From: Gammaproteobacteria bacterium
Lineage (GTDB): Bacteria; Pseudomonadota; Gammaproteobacteria; Steroidobacterales; GCA-2729495
DNA: 62,527 nucleotides
Direction: 5' to 3'
Assembly (NCBI GenBank): GCA_024277915.1
Contig: JAJRUG010000101.1
Location: 1-62,527 of the forward strand
The number at the start of each line of letters is the position of its first letter. Position 1 is the stretch's first letter. Positions 1 to 8,741 of the stretch are shown piece after piece. The notes beneath the pieces are model-generated. The model made no database searches. It was not told the origin of the DNA and saw only the letters and a program-made list of their open reading frames with translations. A program made the translations under genes and the position numbers.

Positions 1-861
1 CATCAGGACAGTTTTTCAGTAGCGGTGCTGTGCCCGAATGTCGAAGCATTCAATATCGACGGGGTTGAAGTGCCCGTTACCGTGCGGCTTTCGGATCGGT
101 TTCAGAATCCGGTGCCGGATGGCACGGCCGTGACGCTCAATGCCGAAGGCGGCTCGATTCAGTCTCAGTGTACGACGGGGACCACGTCGACCCAATCAGG
201 CGTCTGTTCAGTGACCTGGACAAGCGCCAATCCGCGACCGACTAATGGGCGGGTATCGATTCTGGCCACTGCCATTGGTGAAGAGACGTTCTCCGATGTA
301 AACAGCAACGGGCTGTTTGATGATCCGGACAGTTTCTCGGACATCGCTGAACCTTTCCGGGACGACAACGAGAATGATGCCTACGACTTTGGTGAATTCT
401 TCCTGGACTTCAATCTGGACTCTACTTTTAGCCCAGGAGATACCCTGTATAGCGGCTTGCTTTGTCAGGATACTACGGGGCGTTGCAGCCCTTCCTCGAC
501 ACTGGGCATCAGCGGCAACAATGTCATTATCATGTCGGGATCAGGGGCGGTTATCACTGATAACCTAGGTCTTCCGGCCTTGGGGGATGTTGCGTTAGCC
601 GCACCCGGCTCAGTGACATTTTTGGTGAGTGATGTCAGATCCCAGGTTATGCCTGCTGAGACGACAGTCTCAGCTTCTGTGACTAACGGGTCGCTGGTCG
701 GCCCCGCCAGTTTTACCATGCCCTGCACTTCATTCGATGGCCCCTGGGCATTTACTTTCACTGTCGACGGAGACAGTACACCAAGTACTGGAACCCTGCT
801 GCTCGAAGTCACGACCCCTGGCGGGATTCTTACTCTGGGCAGCATCACCGTCACAGACTGA
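1..861 (+). CDS. Ig-like domain surface protein, 3' part (5' end outside window)
   Basis: The frame is open from the first base of the window, so this is the C-terminal part of a longer protein. The visible ~286 residues look like bacterial Ig-like (Big_1/invasin-type) repeats: beta-rich, with the typical 'VTVRLSDRFQNPVPDGTAV' stretch and a following 'CSVTWTS' strand. A middle segment is rich in Asp and Asn (DVNSNGLFDD, then NENDAYDFG), resembling loop-type calcium ligands. There are several Cys, consistent with an exported protein. It ends 257 bases before the pilin cluster on the same strand. Family knowledge: such proteins are cell-surface or secreted. The link to pili is only positional. 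Confidence 0.7.
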   Translation, partial: HQDSFSVAVLCPNVEAFNIDGVEVPVTVRLSDRFQNPVPDGTAVTLNAEGGSIQSQCTTGTTSTQSGVCSVTWTSANPRPTNGRVSILATAIGEETFSDVNSNGLFDDPDSFSDIAEPFRDDNENDAYDFGEFFLDFNLDSTFSPGDTLYSGLLCQDTTGRCSPSSTLGISGNNVIIMSGSGAVITDNLGLPALGDVALAAPGSVTFLVSDVRSQVMPAETTVSASVTNGSLVGPASFTMPCTSFDGPWAFTFTVDGDSTPSTGTLLLEVTTPGGILTLGSITVTD

Positions 862-1117
862 CAATTTATCGGCGCATGTCCGATATTGGGTGGTGGCTCC
901 GGGCTGAATCATCCAGGAGCTGTCATGTGTATTTGCTAGTGGATTCTTCGCATATGGTCGCCAATGTGCTGCATCGAAGCAGGCGCAATGCCCCGCTTCC
1001 TACCGCTTGTCTGGTGCCAACGACCGTTGGTCAGAAAATCTGGATACATTTTGCCAAGATGTGATACAAATCAGCCAATACACAGCATCTTGTGCCATAA
1101 ATGTGGCAATGTACCCC

Positions 1118-1720
1118 ATGAACAGACAGACCAATAGCGCCTCTGCGCCAGCAATTCGATGTATCGGTGGTTTTACAATCATCGAACTGCTTATCACGCT
1201 GTTTATTGTCTCGATCGTTGCAATGATCGGTGTGCCTGCCTACCAGAATATTACCGCCGATACGCGTATCACATCGACGGCCAATGACCTGATCACCAGC
1301 TTTATCCTGGCCCGTAGCGAAGCAATTAAAAGCGCGAGCTTCGTGACAGTATGCAAGTCTGCGGATGGGGTCACATGCGGTGGCAACGCTGTCGAATGGG
1401 AGCAGGGCTGGATCGTTTTCTCAAATACATCTGGTGCGACGGCGGGGGTGGTAAACCCGGCTGATGTCATTATTCGCACCTATCCAGGGGTCGATGACGG
1501 ACTTACGATTCGCCCGGTTGCCGGTGCTCCGGTAGATGGATTTGTTACATTTCGGCCGGCGGGAACTTCAGGTACAACACTGCAGAACCACAGCGGAACC
1601 CTGACGCTGTGTGATTTTCGCGGTGCGAACACTGCCCGCGGAGTCATTATGATGAATTCCGGCCGGGTGAGGATTTCACTGGACGTAGCGCATGACGGCA
1701 ATGTTTTGGCATGCCCCTGA
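1118..1720 (+). CDS. fimT: GspH/FimT family minor pseudopilin
   Basis: Type IV pilin-like protein of 200 residues. The class III leader is clear: after 18 residues ending in Gly-Gly, the mature protein would begin FTIIELLITL, with Phe at +1 and Glu at +5, followed by a hydrophobic helix. The rest fits the GspH domain (ILARSEAIK region, 'GWIVFSN', C-terminal 'SGRVRI'). I chose the ATG at 1118 because it gives a normal leader length; 1109 is also in frame and no strong Shine-Dalgarno decides between them. It is the first gene of a six-gene pilus block and is followed 13 bases later by pilV. Expected role: minor pilin primed at the inner membrane for type IV pilus assembly. The 256 bases before it hold no convincing gene. 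Confidence 0.85.
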   Translation: MNRQTNSASAPAIRCIGGFTIIELLITLFIVSIVAMIGVPAYQNITADTRITSTANDLITSFILARSEAIKSASFVTVCKSADGVTCGGNAVEWEQGWIVFSNTSGATAGVVNPADVIIRTYPGVDDGLTIRPVAGAPVDGFVTFRPAGTSGTTLQNHSGTLTLCDFRGANTARGVIMMNSGRVRISLDVAHDGNVLACP

Positions 1721-1733
1721 GGTTAGCAGGCAG

Positions 1734-2234
1734 ATGGTGATCAGAAACAAAAAGCAATTGGCAGGATTTACCCTCATAGAGGTCCTTGTATCCATGGTCA
1801 TTCTGGCGGTCGGCATTCTTGCGCTGATCAGTTTGCAAATCAATGCCATGAGAAACACCGAGGGTGGCTATATGCGGGCCCAGGCATCACTGATGGCCTA
1901 TGACATTACTGACAGGATGCGCGCCAATACTCCTGCGGTCACAGCACAGAACTATGATATTGCGCTGCTTGCCGCGTCACCGGTTGCCGTAACCTGTCTC
2001 GGTATCGCGGCTAATTGCACTTCCCAGCAATTGGCAGCTTTTGATGTTGAGCAATGGCGAACAATTCTGGCCAACTATCTGCCGACAGGCACCGGTGCAA
2101 TCGGCACGGTGCCCGGAGCAGGGACAACGGTGGTGACCGTCACAGTACAGTGGGTCGATCCACTAACGGCTGATCCGGCTAACGCCAACCTGGGTGTCGA
2201 GACACTCACGATCACCACGGAGTTGCCGCAATGA
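1734..2234 (+). CDS. pilV: Type IV pilus modification protein PilV
   Basis: 166-residue prepilin. The leader is cleaved after Gly11, giving FTLIEVLVSM with Glu at +5, then a long hydrophobic helix. 'LALISLQINAMRNTEGGYMRAQA' and 'DITDRMRAN' are typical of PilV. An in-frame ATG upstream (1692) lies inside fimT and would give an overlong leader; the ATG at 1734 follows an AGGCAG stretch and is preferred. The stop overlaps the pilW start by four bases (ATGA), indicating translational coupling. Role by family: minor pilin of the tip complex with PilW, PilX, FimU/FimT and PilE, needed for pilus assembly and twitching. Confidence 0.9.
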   Translation: MVIRNKKQLAGFTLIEVLVSMVILAVGILALISLQINAMRNTEGGYMRAQASLMAYDITDRMRANTPAVTAQNYDIALLAASPVAVTCLGIAANCTSQQLAAFDVEQWRTILANYLPTGTGAIGTVPGAGTTVVTVTVQWVDPLTADPANANLGVETLTITTELPQ

Positions 2235-2920
2235 TGAGTGAAATCAACTGGCAGGCTCAGCGGGGCTTTACGCTGGTCGAAATTATGGTGTCCGTACTCA
2301 TTACGGGGATCATGATCATCGGTGTCGGCACATTATTGAGTTCTTCAAGTCGAGCCAGGCAAGTGCAGACATCGGTTTCCTCACTGAATGAAACCGGCCG
2401 CTTTGCTGTTGATACGCTGGCCCGCAATCTGCGTATGGCCGGATACCGGCAAACTGACTGGGCTTTGGGCGCAATTGCTGACCCGATTACAGCAGTCGAT
2501 GGTTTACCGGCGGATGGTGGCGATAGCATCACCATACAATACGAAGCGGCCCGGGACTGCAATTATCTGCCGACTGCAGCGGGTGTGGCTGTCAATGTAT
2601 ACGCTATCAATGCAGATGCACTGGAGTGCAATGGCCAGCCTGTTGTCGACGGGATCGAGCAAATGCAAATCTACTTTGGCGAGGATATCGACAACGATGG
2701 TGTAGCCAACAGGCTGCTTGCACCTGGTACAGCGGGGCTGGAAATGAGCCGGGTTGTCAGCGTGCGGATTCATTTGTTGACACATACCAATGCAGTCAAT
2801 GTGGCATCTGTCAACGCTGTAGGGGGCTACTACTACGATAATGCAATTCAACCCGCAATTAATGACGGGCAGATAAGGCGTGAATATTCTCTGACGATTG
2901 CAATTCGCAATCCGATGTAG
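2231..2920 (+). CDS. pilW: Type IV pilus assembly protein PilW
   Basis: 229-residue prepilin with leader cleavage after Gly12 (FTLVEIMVSV, Glu at +5). The N-terminal half has PilW hallmarks: 'SSSSRARQVQTSVSSLNETGRFAVDTLARNLRMAGY'-type helix read in pieces (NETGRFA, LARNLRMAGY). The C-terminal half carries 'DGIEQMQIYFGEDIDNDGVAN' features usual for the family. It is shorter than the ~270-350 residues common for PilW, so the C-terminal domain is compact. It is coupled to pilV by a 4-base overlap; pilX follows 22 bases later. Role: minor pilin in the tip complex. Confidence 0.88.
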   Translation: MMSEINWQAQRGFTLVEIMVSVLITGIMIIGVGTLLSSSSRARQVQTSVSSLNETGRFAVDTLARNLRMAGYRQTDWALGAIADPITAVDGLPADGGDSITIQYEAARDCNYLPTAAGVAVNVYAINADALECNGQPVVDGIEQMQIYFGEDIDNDGVANRLLAPGTAGLEMSRVVSVRIHLLTHTNAVNVASVNAVGGYYYDNAIQPAINDGQIRREYSLTIAIRNPM

Positions 2921-2942
2921 AGCGCTACAACAGGAAAGAACA

Positions 2943-3458
2943 ATGAGACATCACACACTTAATAATAAAAAGCAAGAAGGCGCGGCATTATTTGCCAGCC
3001 TGATGATATTGTTTCTGATGACAATCATTTCCCTGACGGCCACACGATCGTCAAACCTTGAATTTATCATGGGGACAAATACACAGAATTCGGCGGAATC
3101 TTTGATGCGCGCCGAAACTTCCGTTCTGGCGGGGGAGCAGCGTATCGTACTCAACTTTTTCGGGGCGCCTACAATCGATTTCAGCGCAGATCCTGATGAT
3201 GGACTGTATCTGGATGCGGAAGTTGTGATCGATACGGTGGACTGGGCAGGGTTTAATATTGAAACTGCACTGGTGGACGGGGTTCTTCGGGAGTATGTAC
3301 TCGAATATGTAGGCCCCGCCCCTTTAAGCGGCGGCTCGCTTGCGATGGGAGCAGGTGCCGGGGCAGGGACAAGATACCTTTATCAAGTGAGCGGCCGGGG
3401 CAACTCCAGCCGCAGAAGCACGCGCGTAGTGCAGACCGTATTCGCAACTATCGAATAG
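2943..3458 (+). CDS. pilX: Type IV pilus minor pilin PilX
   Basis: 171 residues. The start at 2943 is preceded by AGGAAAG at a good distance; the longer in-frame ATG at 2898 lies inside pilW. After the leader 'KKQEG' the mature protein begins AALFASLMIL, lacking Glu at +5, which is normal for PilX. 'TATRSSNLEFIMGTN' corresponds to the PilX signature (S-x-x-LEx-M-x-N). The protein ends 35 bases before pilY1. Family role: with PilV, PilW and PilY1 forms the pilus tip and primes assembly. Confidence 0.85.
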   Translation: MRHHTLNNKKQEGAALFASLMILFLMTIISLTATRSSNLEFIMGTNTQNSAESLMRAETSVLAGEQRIVLNFFGAPTIDFSADPDDGLYLDAEVVIDTVDWAGFNIETALVDGVLREYVLEYVGPAPLSGGSLAMGAGAGAGTRYLYQVSGRGNSSRRSTRVVQTVFATIE

Positions 3459-3493
3459 ATGACTGAAATTAGTAACGAGGAGGGATACTCGTC

Positions 3494-6427
3494 ATGAAGA
3501 AGAAAAAAACAGGTTTTTTACTGATTCCAGCCGGGATTATAGCGGGGCTCGTTCTTGCGGCGGCTATTTTCGTGGCCAATAACCAGCCGTATGGATATAT
3601 TTCGGCACCGGTTTTGAGTTCACAGAACTTTACCACGGGCAATGTGGTCGCCTATACACCCTGGTTTGAAAACGGTACTTTTCAGGGCGATATCCTGTCG
3701 TTTCCGGTTTCTGTTACCGGAGAGCCTAATCTTCTGGCTCCTTTTTGGCGGGCATCTGTTCAAGTCAGCGCGCAGAACTATCTGACCGGGCGGCGTATCG
3801 TCACGACCGACGGTGCGGGTACAGCCATACCATTTCTATGGGGATCGCTGACAGCTGCCCAGCAGGCACAACTTGGTTCATCTGCCTTCGTTAACTTCGT
3901 GCGCGGTGATCGCAGCAACGAAGGCTCATTGTATCGGCAACGATCCAGTGTGCTTGGCGATATTATCCATTCCAATCCGCAATATGTGCAGAAACCCGTT
4001 GGTGGTTATGTATTTGACAATTATCTTGCTTTTGCGGCTGCGAATGCGACCCGGCCGGCTCGCATTTACTCGGGCCATAATGACGGCATGTTGCACGCCT
4101 GGGATGCAGTTACCGGGGACGAGGTCTTCGCCTACATTCCATCGATGCTGATAAACGGGTTAACCAACCTGGGAGATCAGCCGTATATCCACACCTACTA
4201 CGTTGACGGCCCGCTGACAGTGGAAGATGCGTATTTCGGTGGTACCTGGCACACAGTACTCGTGGTGTCACTGGCTGCGGGCGGCAAAGGGCTGGCTGTA
4301 CTTGATATAACCCACCCCACGGTTGTTTCAGAGGCCGATGCCGAGAGCAAGATACTCTGGGAAGTGACCCCGGCCAGTGCCGGCCTGAGCAATCTGGGTA
4401 ATACCTATAGCCGCGCCTCTGTGGTTCGCCTCAATAATGACCAGTGGGCTGTTGTTATCGGTAACGGCTATCTCAGCACCAGCGGTGCTGCATCACTATT
4501 GGTACTGGATATCGAAACTGGCAGTGTTATCCGGGAACTTATCGTACCGGATGCGGTTGCTAACGGCCTCAGTAGCCCGACATTAATTGATACGGATGGT
4601 GATATCCGTGTGGATTTCGCTTATGCGGGAGACCTCAATGGAAATATCTGGAAATTTGATCTGAGTGGTGCCAATCCTGCTTCCTGGTCAGTGGTCAATA
4701 GTACGCCATTCTTCCAGACCGATATTACCAGTGGCATCAGGCAACCGATTACAACCGCGCTTCAGGTTGGGAGCCATCCTGATGGTGGCTACATGATATA
4801 CGCAGGGACCGGTCGTCTGTTTTCAACAGCCGATGCGATGGACAAGACTCCGCAGGCGGTTTACGGGCTGTGGGACAATAATTGGTCTTCCGGCGATTCG
4901 ACTATCGATCCGAACCTGCTGGTTACCCAGGAGCTTCGAAGTGCCACCCACGTCGGCACGGGTGCGGCAGTGCGTACATTGTCAAACAATCCGGTGGACT
5001 GGAATTCCAACCAGGGCTGGAAAACAGTTCTTGAAATCGCCGGTGCTTCAGTGCTGGATCAGGGTGAGCGTGTGCTTCAGGATCTGCTGCTGCGAGACAA
5101 TCGCGTGCAGGTGATGAGTTCAAATCCGACGCTGACAACCGGTGATAACTGGTATCTTCAACTGGATGCGTTTACTGGCGGCGCACCATCGAAAACCATC
5201 GTCGATATCAATGGCGATTTTGCGTTGTCTGTTACAGACAATGTTGATGGTAATGGCGACGCTACGGTGGGTGATACCCCCGAGGATCGTGTCATTGGCG
5301 AATATCAGAATTTCGGTCTGGCTTCCAGGCCAGTCATCGGTATAACCGGCCCACGAACTTCAGCCGCGCTGATTAACCATCTGGTAGCGATCAATCCTAG
5401 TACGACTAACCCGTTCCCTGATGATCCGGGTCTGCTTGGTGGCCACTTCGATCTGGACACCTCATCACAGATTTACCCGTTCGACGGCGGCACGACCGAC
5501 GGGCATATTAACCAATGGGATGACAAGTATGCTCAGACAACAATCAACTTTTTCGATATTCTGGATTTGAACGAAGACCCCCTGTCCAATATTGATGATG
5601 CATTGAAAGGTGTTGATCCGAATACACCGTTTATCCTGACAGTTGCCAATGCCAGTCTGTCTCCGGGCGGTGTACTGGAAATCAACGGTGCCAGTGTTGG
5701 TGTTGTTGAGTACCAGACGTTGATAACACGCTATCTGAACGGCTTGCTTGGTCCCGGTGAGACGTTCCCGATATACAAACTGACTCCGCCGACAGCAACG
5801 GAAGCTGCGGCAGGTGTGATTCAGCTTCAGTCATTCAAACTGAGCTTCGATGCTTTTGCTATCCTCAGTGGTGATCTTATTCCGACCAATACGGGTTGCG
5901 TACGCTCCAACAATCCGGGTGCTTTGGGAGAATACCGCAACGGAGCGCTTATGGTACAAGCGCTGAATGCAGCCAATGTGCAGCAGAACTATGTCCTTGA
6001 TGTGCCTACCAGTACCTTTGTGGGCGCAAACAATTCCGTGAATGCGAACCTGGGTTATGCTGTTTCCGGACTTTTCTGGGAGGCCACGGTATTCTGGCAT
6101 TGGGAGGGCCCTTGTTACGGAGAGGCTGGTTTTGATGCTCTGTTCCAGGCCTGTGTGATTCAGCAGACGGCAACCTGTACCAAGCAAAGTGACGACAAGG
6201 AAAAAGACGACGACAAGAAGAAGAAAGGCAAGAAAAAGAAAAAGAAAAAGAAAGATGACGACGATGATGATGATGACGATGGAGATGGTGACGGAGATTC
6301 TTCACCAGGTGATAACTCACCGCCACCTGCGCCATCTGACCCTGGTCACAGTGTTACTAACACAACGGTAGCTGACGACAATGATGTTGGTCGGTTGTTC
6401 TGGAGGGAGCTGGTACCTGATAACTAA
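3494..6427 (+). CDS. pilY1: PilY1-type pilus tip protein, short N-terminus, with Lys/Asp tract
   Basis: 977 residues. Start supported by GAGGAGGG about ten bases upstream. Residues 1-28 form a signal or membrane-anchor segment. The PilY1 beta-propeller begins near residue 138 ('RGDRSNEG', 'LGDIIHSNPQYV', 'ARIYSGHNDGMLHAWD'). A calcium loop of the DxDxDxxxD kind is visible at Asp366, 368, 370 and 374, followed by 'AYAGDLNGNIWKFD'. The C-terminus keeps the family ending 'GRLFWREL'. Two oddities: the large N-terminal region with the VWA-like domain found in Pseudomonas PilY1 is absent, leaving only ~110 residues before the propeller; and residues 897-950 are a low-complexity tract with a Lys block, a run of nine Asp, Gly-Asp repeats and Pro-rich residues. 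Role: calcium-modulated adhesin and assembly factor at the pilus tip. Confidence 0.85.
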   Translation: MKKKKTGFLLIPAGIIAGLVLAAAIFVANNQPYGYISAPVLSSQNFTTGNVVAYTPWFENGTFQGDILSFPVSVTGEPNLLAPFWRASVQVSAQNYLTGRRIVTTDGAGTAIPFLWGSLTAAQQAQLGSSAFVNFVRGDRSNEGSLYRQRSSVLGDIIHSNPQYVQKPVGGYVFDNYLAFAAANATRPARIYSGHNDGMLHAWDAVTGDEVFAYIPSMLINGLTNLGDQPYIHTYYVDGPLTVEDAYFGGTWHTVLVVSLAAGGKGLAVLDITHPTVVSEADAESKILWEVTPASAGLSNLGNTYSRASVVRLNNDQWAVVIGNGYLSTSGAASLLVLDIETGSVIRELIVPDAVANGLSSPTLIDTDGDIRVDFAYAGDLNGNIWKFDLSGANPASWSVVNSTPFFQTDITSGIRQPITTALQVGSHPDGGYMIYAGTGRLFSTADAMDKTPQAVYGLWDNNWSSGDSTIDPNLLVTQELRSATHVGTGAAVRTLSNNPVDWNSNQGWKTVLEIAGASVLDQGERVLQDLLLRDNRVQVMSSNPTLTTGDNWYLQLDAFTGGAPSKTIVDINGDFALSVTDNVDGNGDATVGDTPEDRVIGEYQNFGLASRPVIGITGPRTSAALINHLVAINPSTTNPFPDDPGLLGGHFDLDTSSQIYPFDGGTTDGHINQWDDKYAQTTINFFDILDLNEDPLSNIDDALKGVDPNTPFILTVANASLSPGGVLEINGASVGVVEYQTLITRYLNGLLGPGETFPIYKLTPPTATEAAAGVIQLQSFKLSFDAFAILSGDLIPTNTGCVRSNNPGALGEYRNGALMVQALNAANVQQNYVLDVPTSTFVGANNSVNANLGYAVSGLFWEATVFWHWEGPCYGEAGFDALFQACVIQQTATCTKQSDDKEKDDDKKKKGKKKKKKKKDDDDDDDDDGDGDGDSSPGDNSPPPAPSDPGHSVTNTTVADDNDVGRLFWRELVPDN

Positions 6428-6448
6428 ACCCCGACAGGTTAATCTGCA

Positions 6449-6479
6449 GGTGGGCTGAGCGGAGCATGCTCAGCTCACC
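6449..6479 (+). terminator. Hairpin between pilY1 and pilE
   Basis: Twelve-base arms GGTGGGCTGAGC and GCTCAGCTCACC pair around a 7-base loop, with one G-T wobble. No T-run follows, so it is not a classic intrinsic terminator. It could be an mRNA stabiliser or partial terminator that separates pilE expression from the upstream genes. Confidence 0.4.
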
Positions 6480-6521
6480 ACGGGACCTGACCCGGGAATT
6501 AGCTAACTGGAATAAACTGCC

Positions 6522-6977
6522 ATGAAATCAACTCCAAGACCTATCTCGATTTGCCGCAGAAGCAGCGGATTTTCATTGATAGAGATTATGGTAGTGATTG
6601 CCATCATCGGCATTCTTGCCATGATCGCCTACCCGTCATACATGCAGAGCGTGCGCAGTAGCAATCGTTCGGATGCCCAGACGGCAGTCCTGACAACGGC
6701 AAATAGCCTGGAACGTTTTTTTGCTACCAATGGCACCTATACCATAAACCTCGGTCAGTTAGGCCTGATTGTTGATGGAGGTATCGGGTATTCTGAAAAT
6801 CGCCACTATACGGTTGTTGTCGCAGCCGGCCCTTCCGGGAATATCGCGACCAGCTACACGATTGTCGCAGTGCCCGCCGCCGGAGACATACAGACAGGGG
6901 ATATTGATTGTCCGCAATTTCTGCTTGATTCCCTTGGTCTCAGGGTGCCCGATCCGGCTGTCTCCCGCTGCTGGTAG
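6522..6977 (+). CDS. pilE: Type IV minor pilin PilE
   Basis: 151 residues. Leader cleaved after Gly16 giving FSLIEIMVVIAIIGILAMIAYPSY, listed here in two parts: Glu at +5, hydrophobic helix to about residue 40. 'SNRSDAQTAVLTTANSLERFFATNGTYT' features are typical of PilE/ComP-type minor pilins, and the C-terminus ends RCW with a pair of Cys (near 136 and 150) that may close a D-region loop. It is the last gene of the pilus block; a GC-rich hairpin with a T-rich tail follows. The start has only a weak GGA upstream. Role: minor pilin connecting the tip complex to the fibre. Confidence 0.88.
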   Translation: MKSTPRPISICRRSSGFSLIEIMVVIAIIGILAMIAYPSYMQSVRSSNRSDAQTAVLTTANSLERFFATNGTYTINLGQLGLIVDGGIGYSENRHYTVVVAAGPSGNIATSYTIVAVPAAGDIQTGDIDCPQFLLDSLGLRVPDPAVSRCW

Positions 6978-7018
6978 CGACCTGGTTCCAGTACTGTCTG
7001 CGCAGACACCGAATAGTC

Positions 7019-7050
7019 GCCGGGAAATCCCTCCGGGCGGCATTTTTATT
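7019..7050 (+). terminator. Possible terminator after pilE
   Basis: GCCG (7019-7022) and CGGC (7038-7041) can pair, with an inner GGG/CCC stem, and TTTTTATTT follows at once. The stem is short and has alternative foldings, so this is a moderate call. It would separate the pilus block from aroK. Confidence 0.35.
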
Positions 7051-7107
7051 TAACCGTACACTGCTTACCGGGGTGATTGCCCCTTACCCTGCCGTACCGA
7101 TTGGTTT

Positions 7108-7665
7108 ATGTTTGCAGTTGTGAGCGATCATCAAAGCATATTCCTGATCGGGCCTATGGGGTCCGGCAAATCAGCCGTCGGCCGTCGGCTGGCGCATTTG
7201 CTTGGCTGCGATTTTCACGATAGCGATGAAGAAATAGAGAACAGGACCGGTGTTGATATCCCGTATATTTTTGAGAAAGAGGGCGAGGCCGGCTTTCGTC
7301 GCCGCGAGTGCCAGGCAATAGGTGACCTCACGGCTCTGCCCGGTATTGTGCTTGCGACTGGTGGTGGTGCTGCCCTGGATTCCCGGAACAGGCAGTATAT
7401 GGTTTCCAGAGGGACGGTGATCTATCTGTACGCTTCCGTCGAACAGCAGGTTCGGCGGACCGGGCGGGGCAAGGAACGGCCACTATTAAAAAATGGTGAG
7501 CCTGCGCAGGTGCTTGAGGAGCTGATGAAAATACGAGATCCTCAATATCAGGCTATTGCTGATTTTGTCGTGGATACCGATGGGCGAGACGTATCGGATG
7601 TTGCACGGGATATACGTCAGTATTTGTTAAGCAAAGACGGAGCCGGGAGGCTGAAATCGACATGA
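7108..7665 (+). CDS. aroK: Shikimate kinase
   Basis: Cytosolic enzyme phosphorylating shikimate to shikimate 3-phosphate, step five of chorismate synthesis. 185 residues, close to the usual ~170-180. P-loop GPMGSGKS at residues 15-22; DSD at 38-40 for Mg/shikimate; 'GFRRRE' shikimate-binding Arg; 'ATGGGAA' glycine loop; lid 'GRGKERPLL'. The C-terminus is slightly extended. The ATG at 7108 is used; a GTG six codons in is the alternative. The stop overlaps the aroB start (ATGA), the usual gammaproteobacterial aroK-aroB coupling. Confidence 0.95.
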   Translation: MFAVVSDHQSIFLIGPMGSGKSAVGRRLAHLLGCDFHDSDEEIENRTGVDIPYIFEKEGEAGFRRRECQAIGDLTALPGIVLATGGGAALDSRNRQYMVSRGTVIYLYASVEQQVRRTGRGKERPLLKNGEPAQVLEELMKIRDPQYQAIADFVVDTDGRDVSDVARDIRQYLLSKDGAGRLKST

Positions 7666-8741
7666 TTACGCTGAATGTTGATCTCGGACGTCGCAGCTAC
7701 CCTATTTTTATTGGCAGCGGTATTCTGGGCACATCCGGGCTCTTGACACCATACATCAACGGGCGCGACTGTCTCATACTCAGCTCAGAAACAGTCGCGC
7801 CTATTTATCTTGAACCACTCCGTGCAATGCTCGGTACCAGCCGTACCGAGGTAATGATCCTGCCGGACGGAGAAACGAGTAAGAATTTTACTTGTCTGGA
7901 AAGTATTCTGGATCTTATGGTCGAGAAAAAATATTCTCGCGACGGAATAGTGATTACGCTGGGTGGTGGAGTCATCGGAGATATTGGCGGTTTTGCTGCA
8001 GCGATATATCAGCGTGGCGTGGATTTCATACAGGTACCAACAACCCTGCTTGCCCAGGTAGATTCTTCTGTCGGTGGCAAGACAGGTATCAACCACCCGG
8101 GAGGCAAGAACCTTGTTGGCGCTTTTCACCAGCCGCGGTGTGTGCTGTCAGACACCGATACACTACGGACATTGCCGGATCGCGAGTTGTCAGCAGGCCT
8201 GGCCGAGGTTGTTAAATACGGGTTGATTGCAGATGCTGATTTTTTTAGCTGGCTGGAAGAGCAGGCGAATGGACTGCTCAAGCGCGAACCGGCAGCGCTG
8301 GATTACGCAATCAAGCGCTCTTGCGAGATAAAGGCAGGAGTGGTTGTTGAGGATGAAACAGAGCAGGGTATCAGGGCCATTCTCAATTTCGGACATACCT
8401 TCGGTCATGCGATCGAGCGCTGCATGGGATACGGAGAATGGCTCCATGGTGAGGCTGTCGCCGCAGGCATGTGCATGGCTGCCAGGTTTTCGGAGCAGCT
8501 TGGGTGGAGCAGTACCGATGACTCACAGCGGGTTCGCCACCTGCTGACCCGATTAAACCTTCCTTGTCAGCCACCACCTTTGAATCCTGGTGATTTCATG
8601 GCTGCGATGTCAATGGACAAGAAAGTAATTGGTGGAGAAATTCGACTGGTTTTGATGGCCGGGATCGGGAACGTCAAGGTTACGGCAGACTATCCTTCTC
8701 ATGAACTGCTGGATATGTTGAGTGGACAGTTCATCCGCTAA
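7662..8741 (+). CDS. aroB: 3-dehydroquinate synthase
   Basis: 359 residues, normal length. Converts DAHP to 3-dehydroquinate in the shikimate pathway; NAD- and metal-dependent, cytosolic. Seen: 'LPDGETSKN', 'TLGGGVIGDIGGF' (NAD loop), 'VPTTLLAQVDSSVGGKTGINHPGGKN' features in pieces, 'AEVVKYG' (metal Glu), and the metal His pair in 'NFGHTFGHA' and 'LHGEAVA'. Start overlaps the aroK stop; the end overlaps the GTG start proposed for dgt by 20 bases, so the four genes aroK-aroB-dgt-pyrF are probably one transcript. Confidence 0.96.
   Translation: MITLNVDLGRRSYPIFIGSGILGTSGLLTPYINGRDCLILSSETVAPIYLEPLRAMLGTSRTEVMILPDGETSKNFTCLESILDLMVEKKYSRDGIVITLGGGVIGDIGGFAAAIYQRGVDFIQVPTTLLAQVDSSVGGKTGINHPGGKNLVGAFHQPRCVLSDTDTLRTLPDRELSAGLAEVVKYGLIADADFFSWLEEQANGLLKREPAALDYAIKRSCEIKAGVVVEDETEQGIRAILNFGHTFGHAIERCMGYGEWLHGEAVAAGMCMAARFSEQLGWSSTDDSQRVRHLLTRLNLPCQPPPLNPGDFMAAMSMDKKVIGGEIRLVLMAGIGNVKVTADYPSHELLDMLSGQFIR

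Noticed and set aside
876-1064. 62-codon ORF between the Ig-like gene and fimT
   Set aside because: No ribosome-binding site or family resemblance; composition looks random.
6182-6343. Purine-rich tract in pilY1 considered as a possible assembly error or frameshift
   Set aside because: The frame stays open through it and the conserved PilY1 ending follows in frame, so it is coding.
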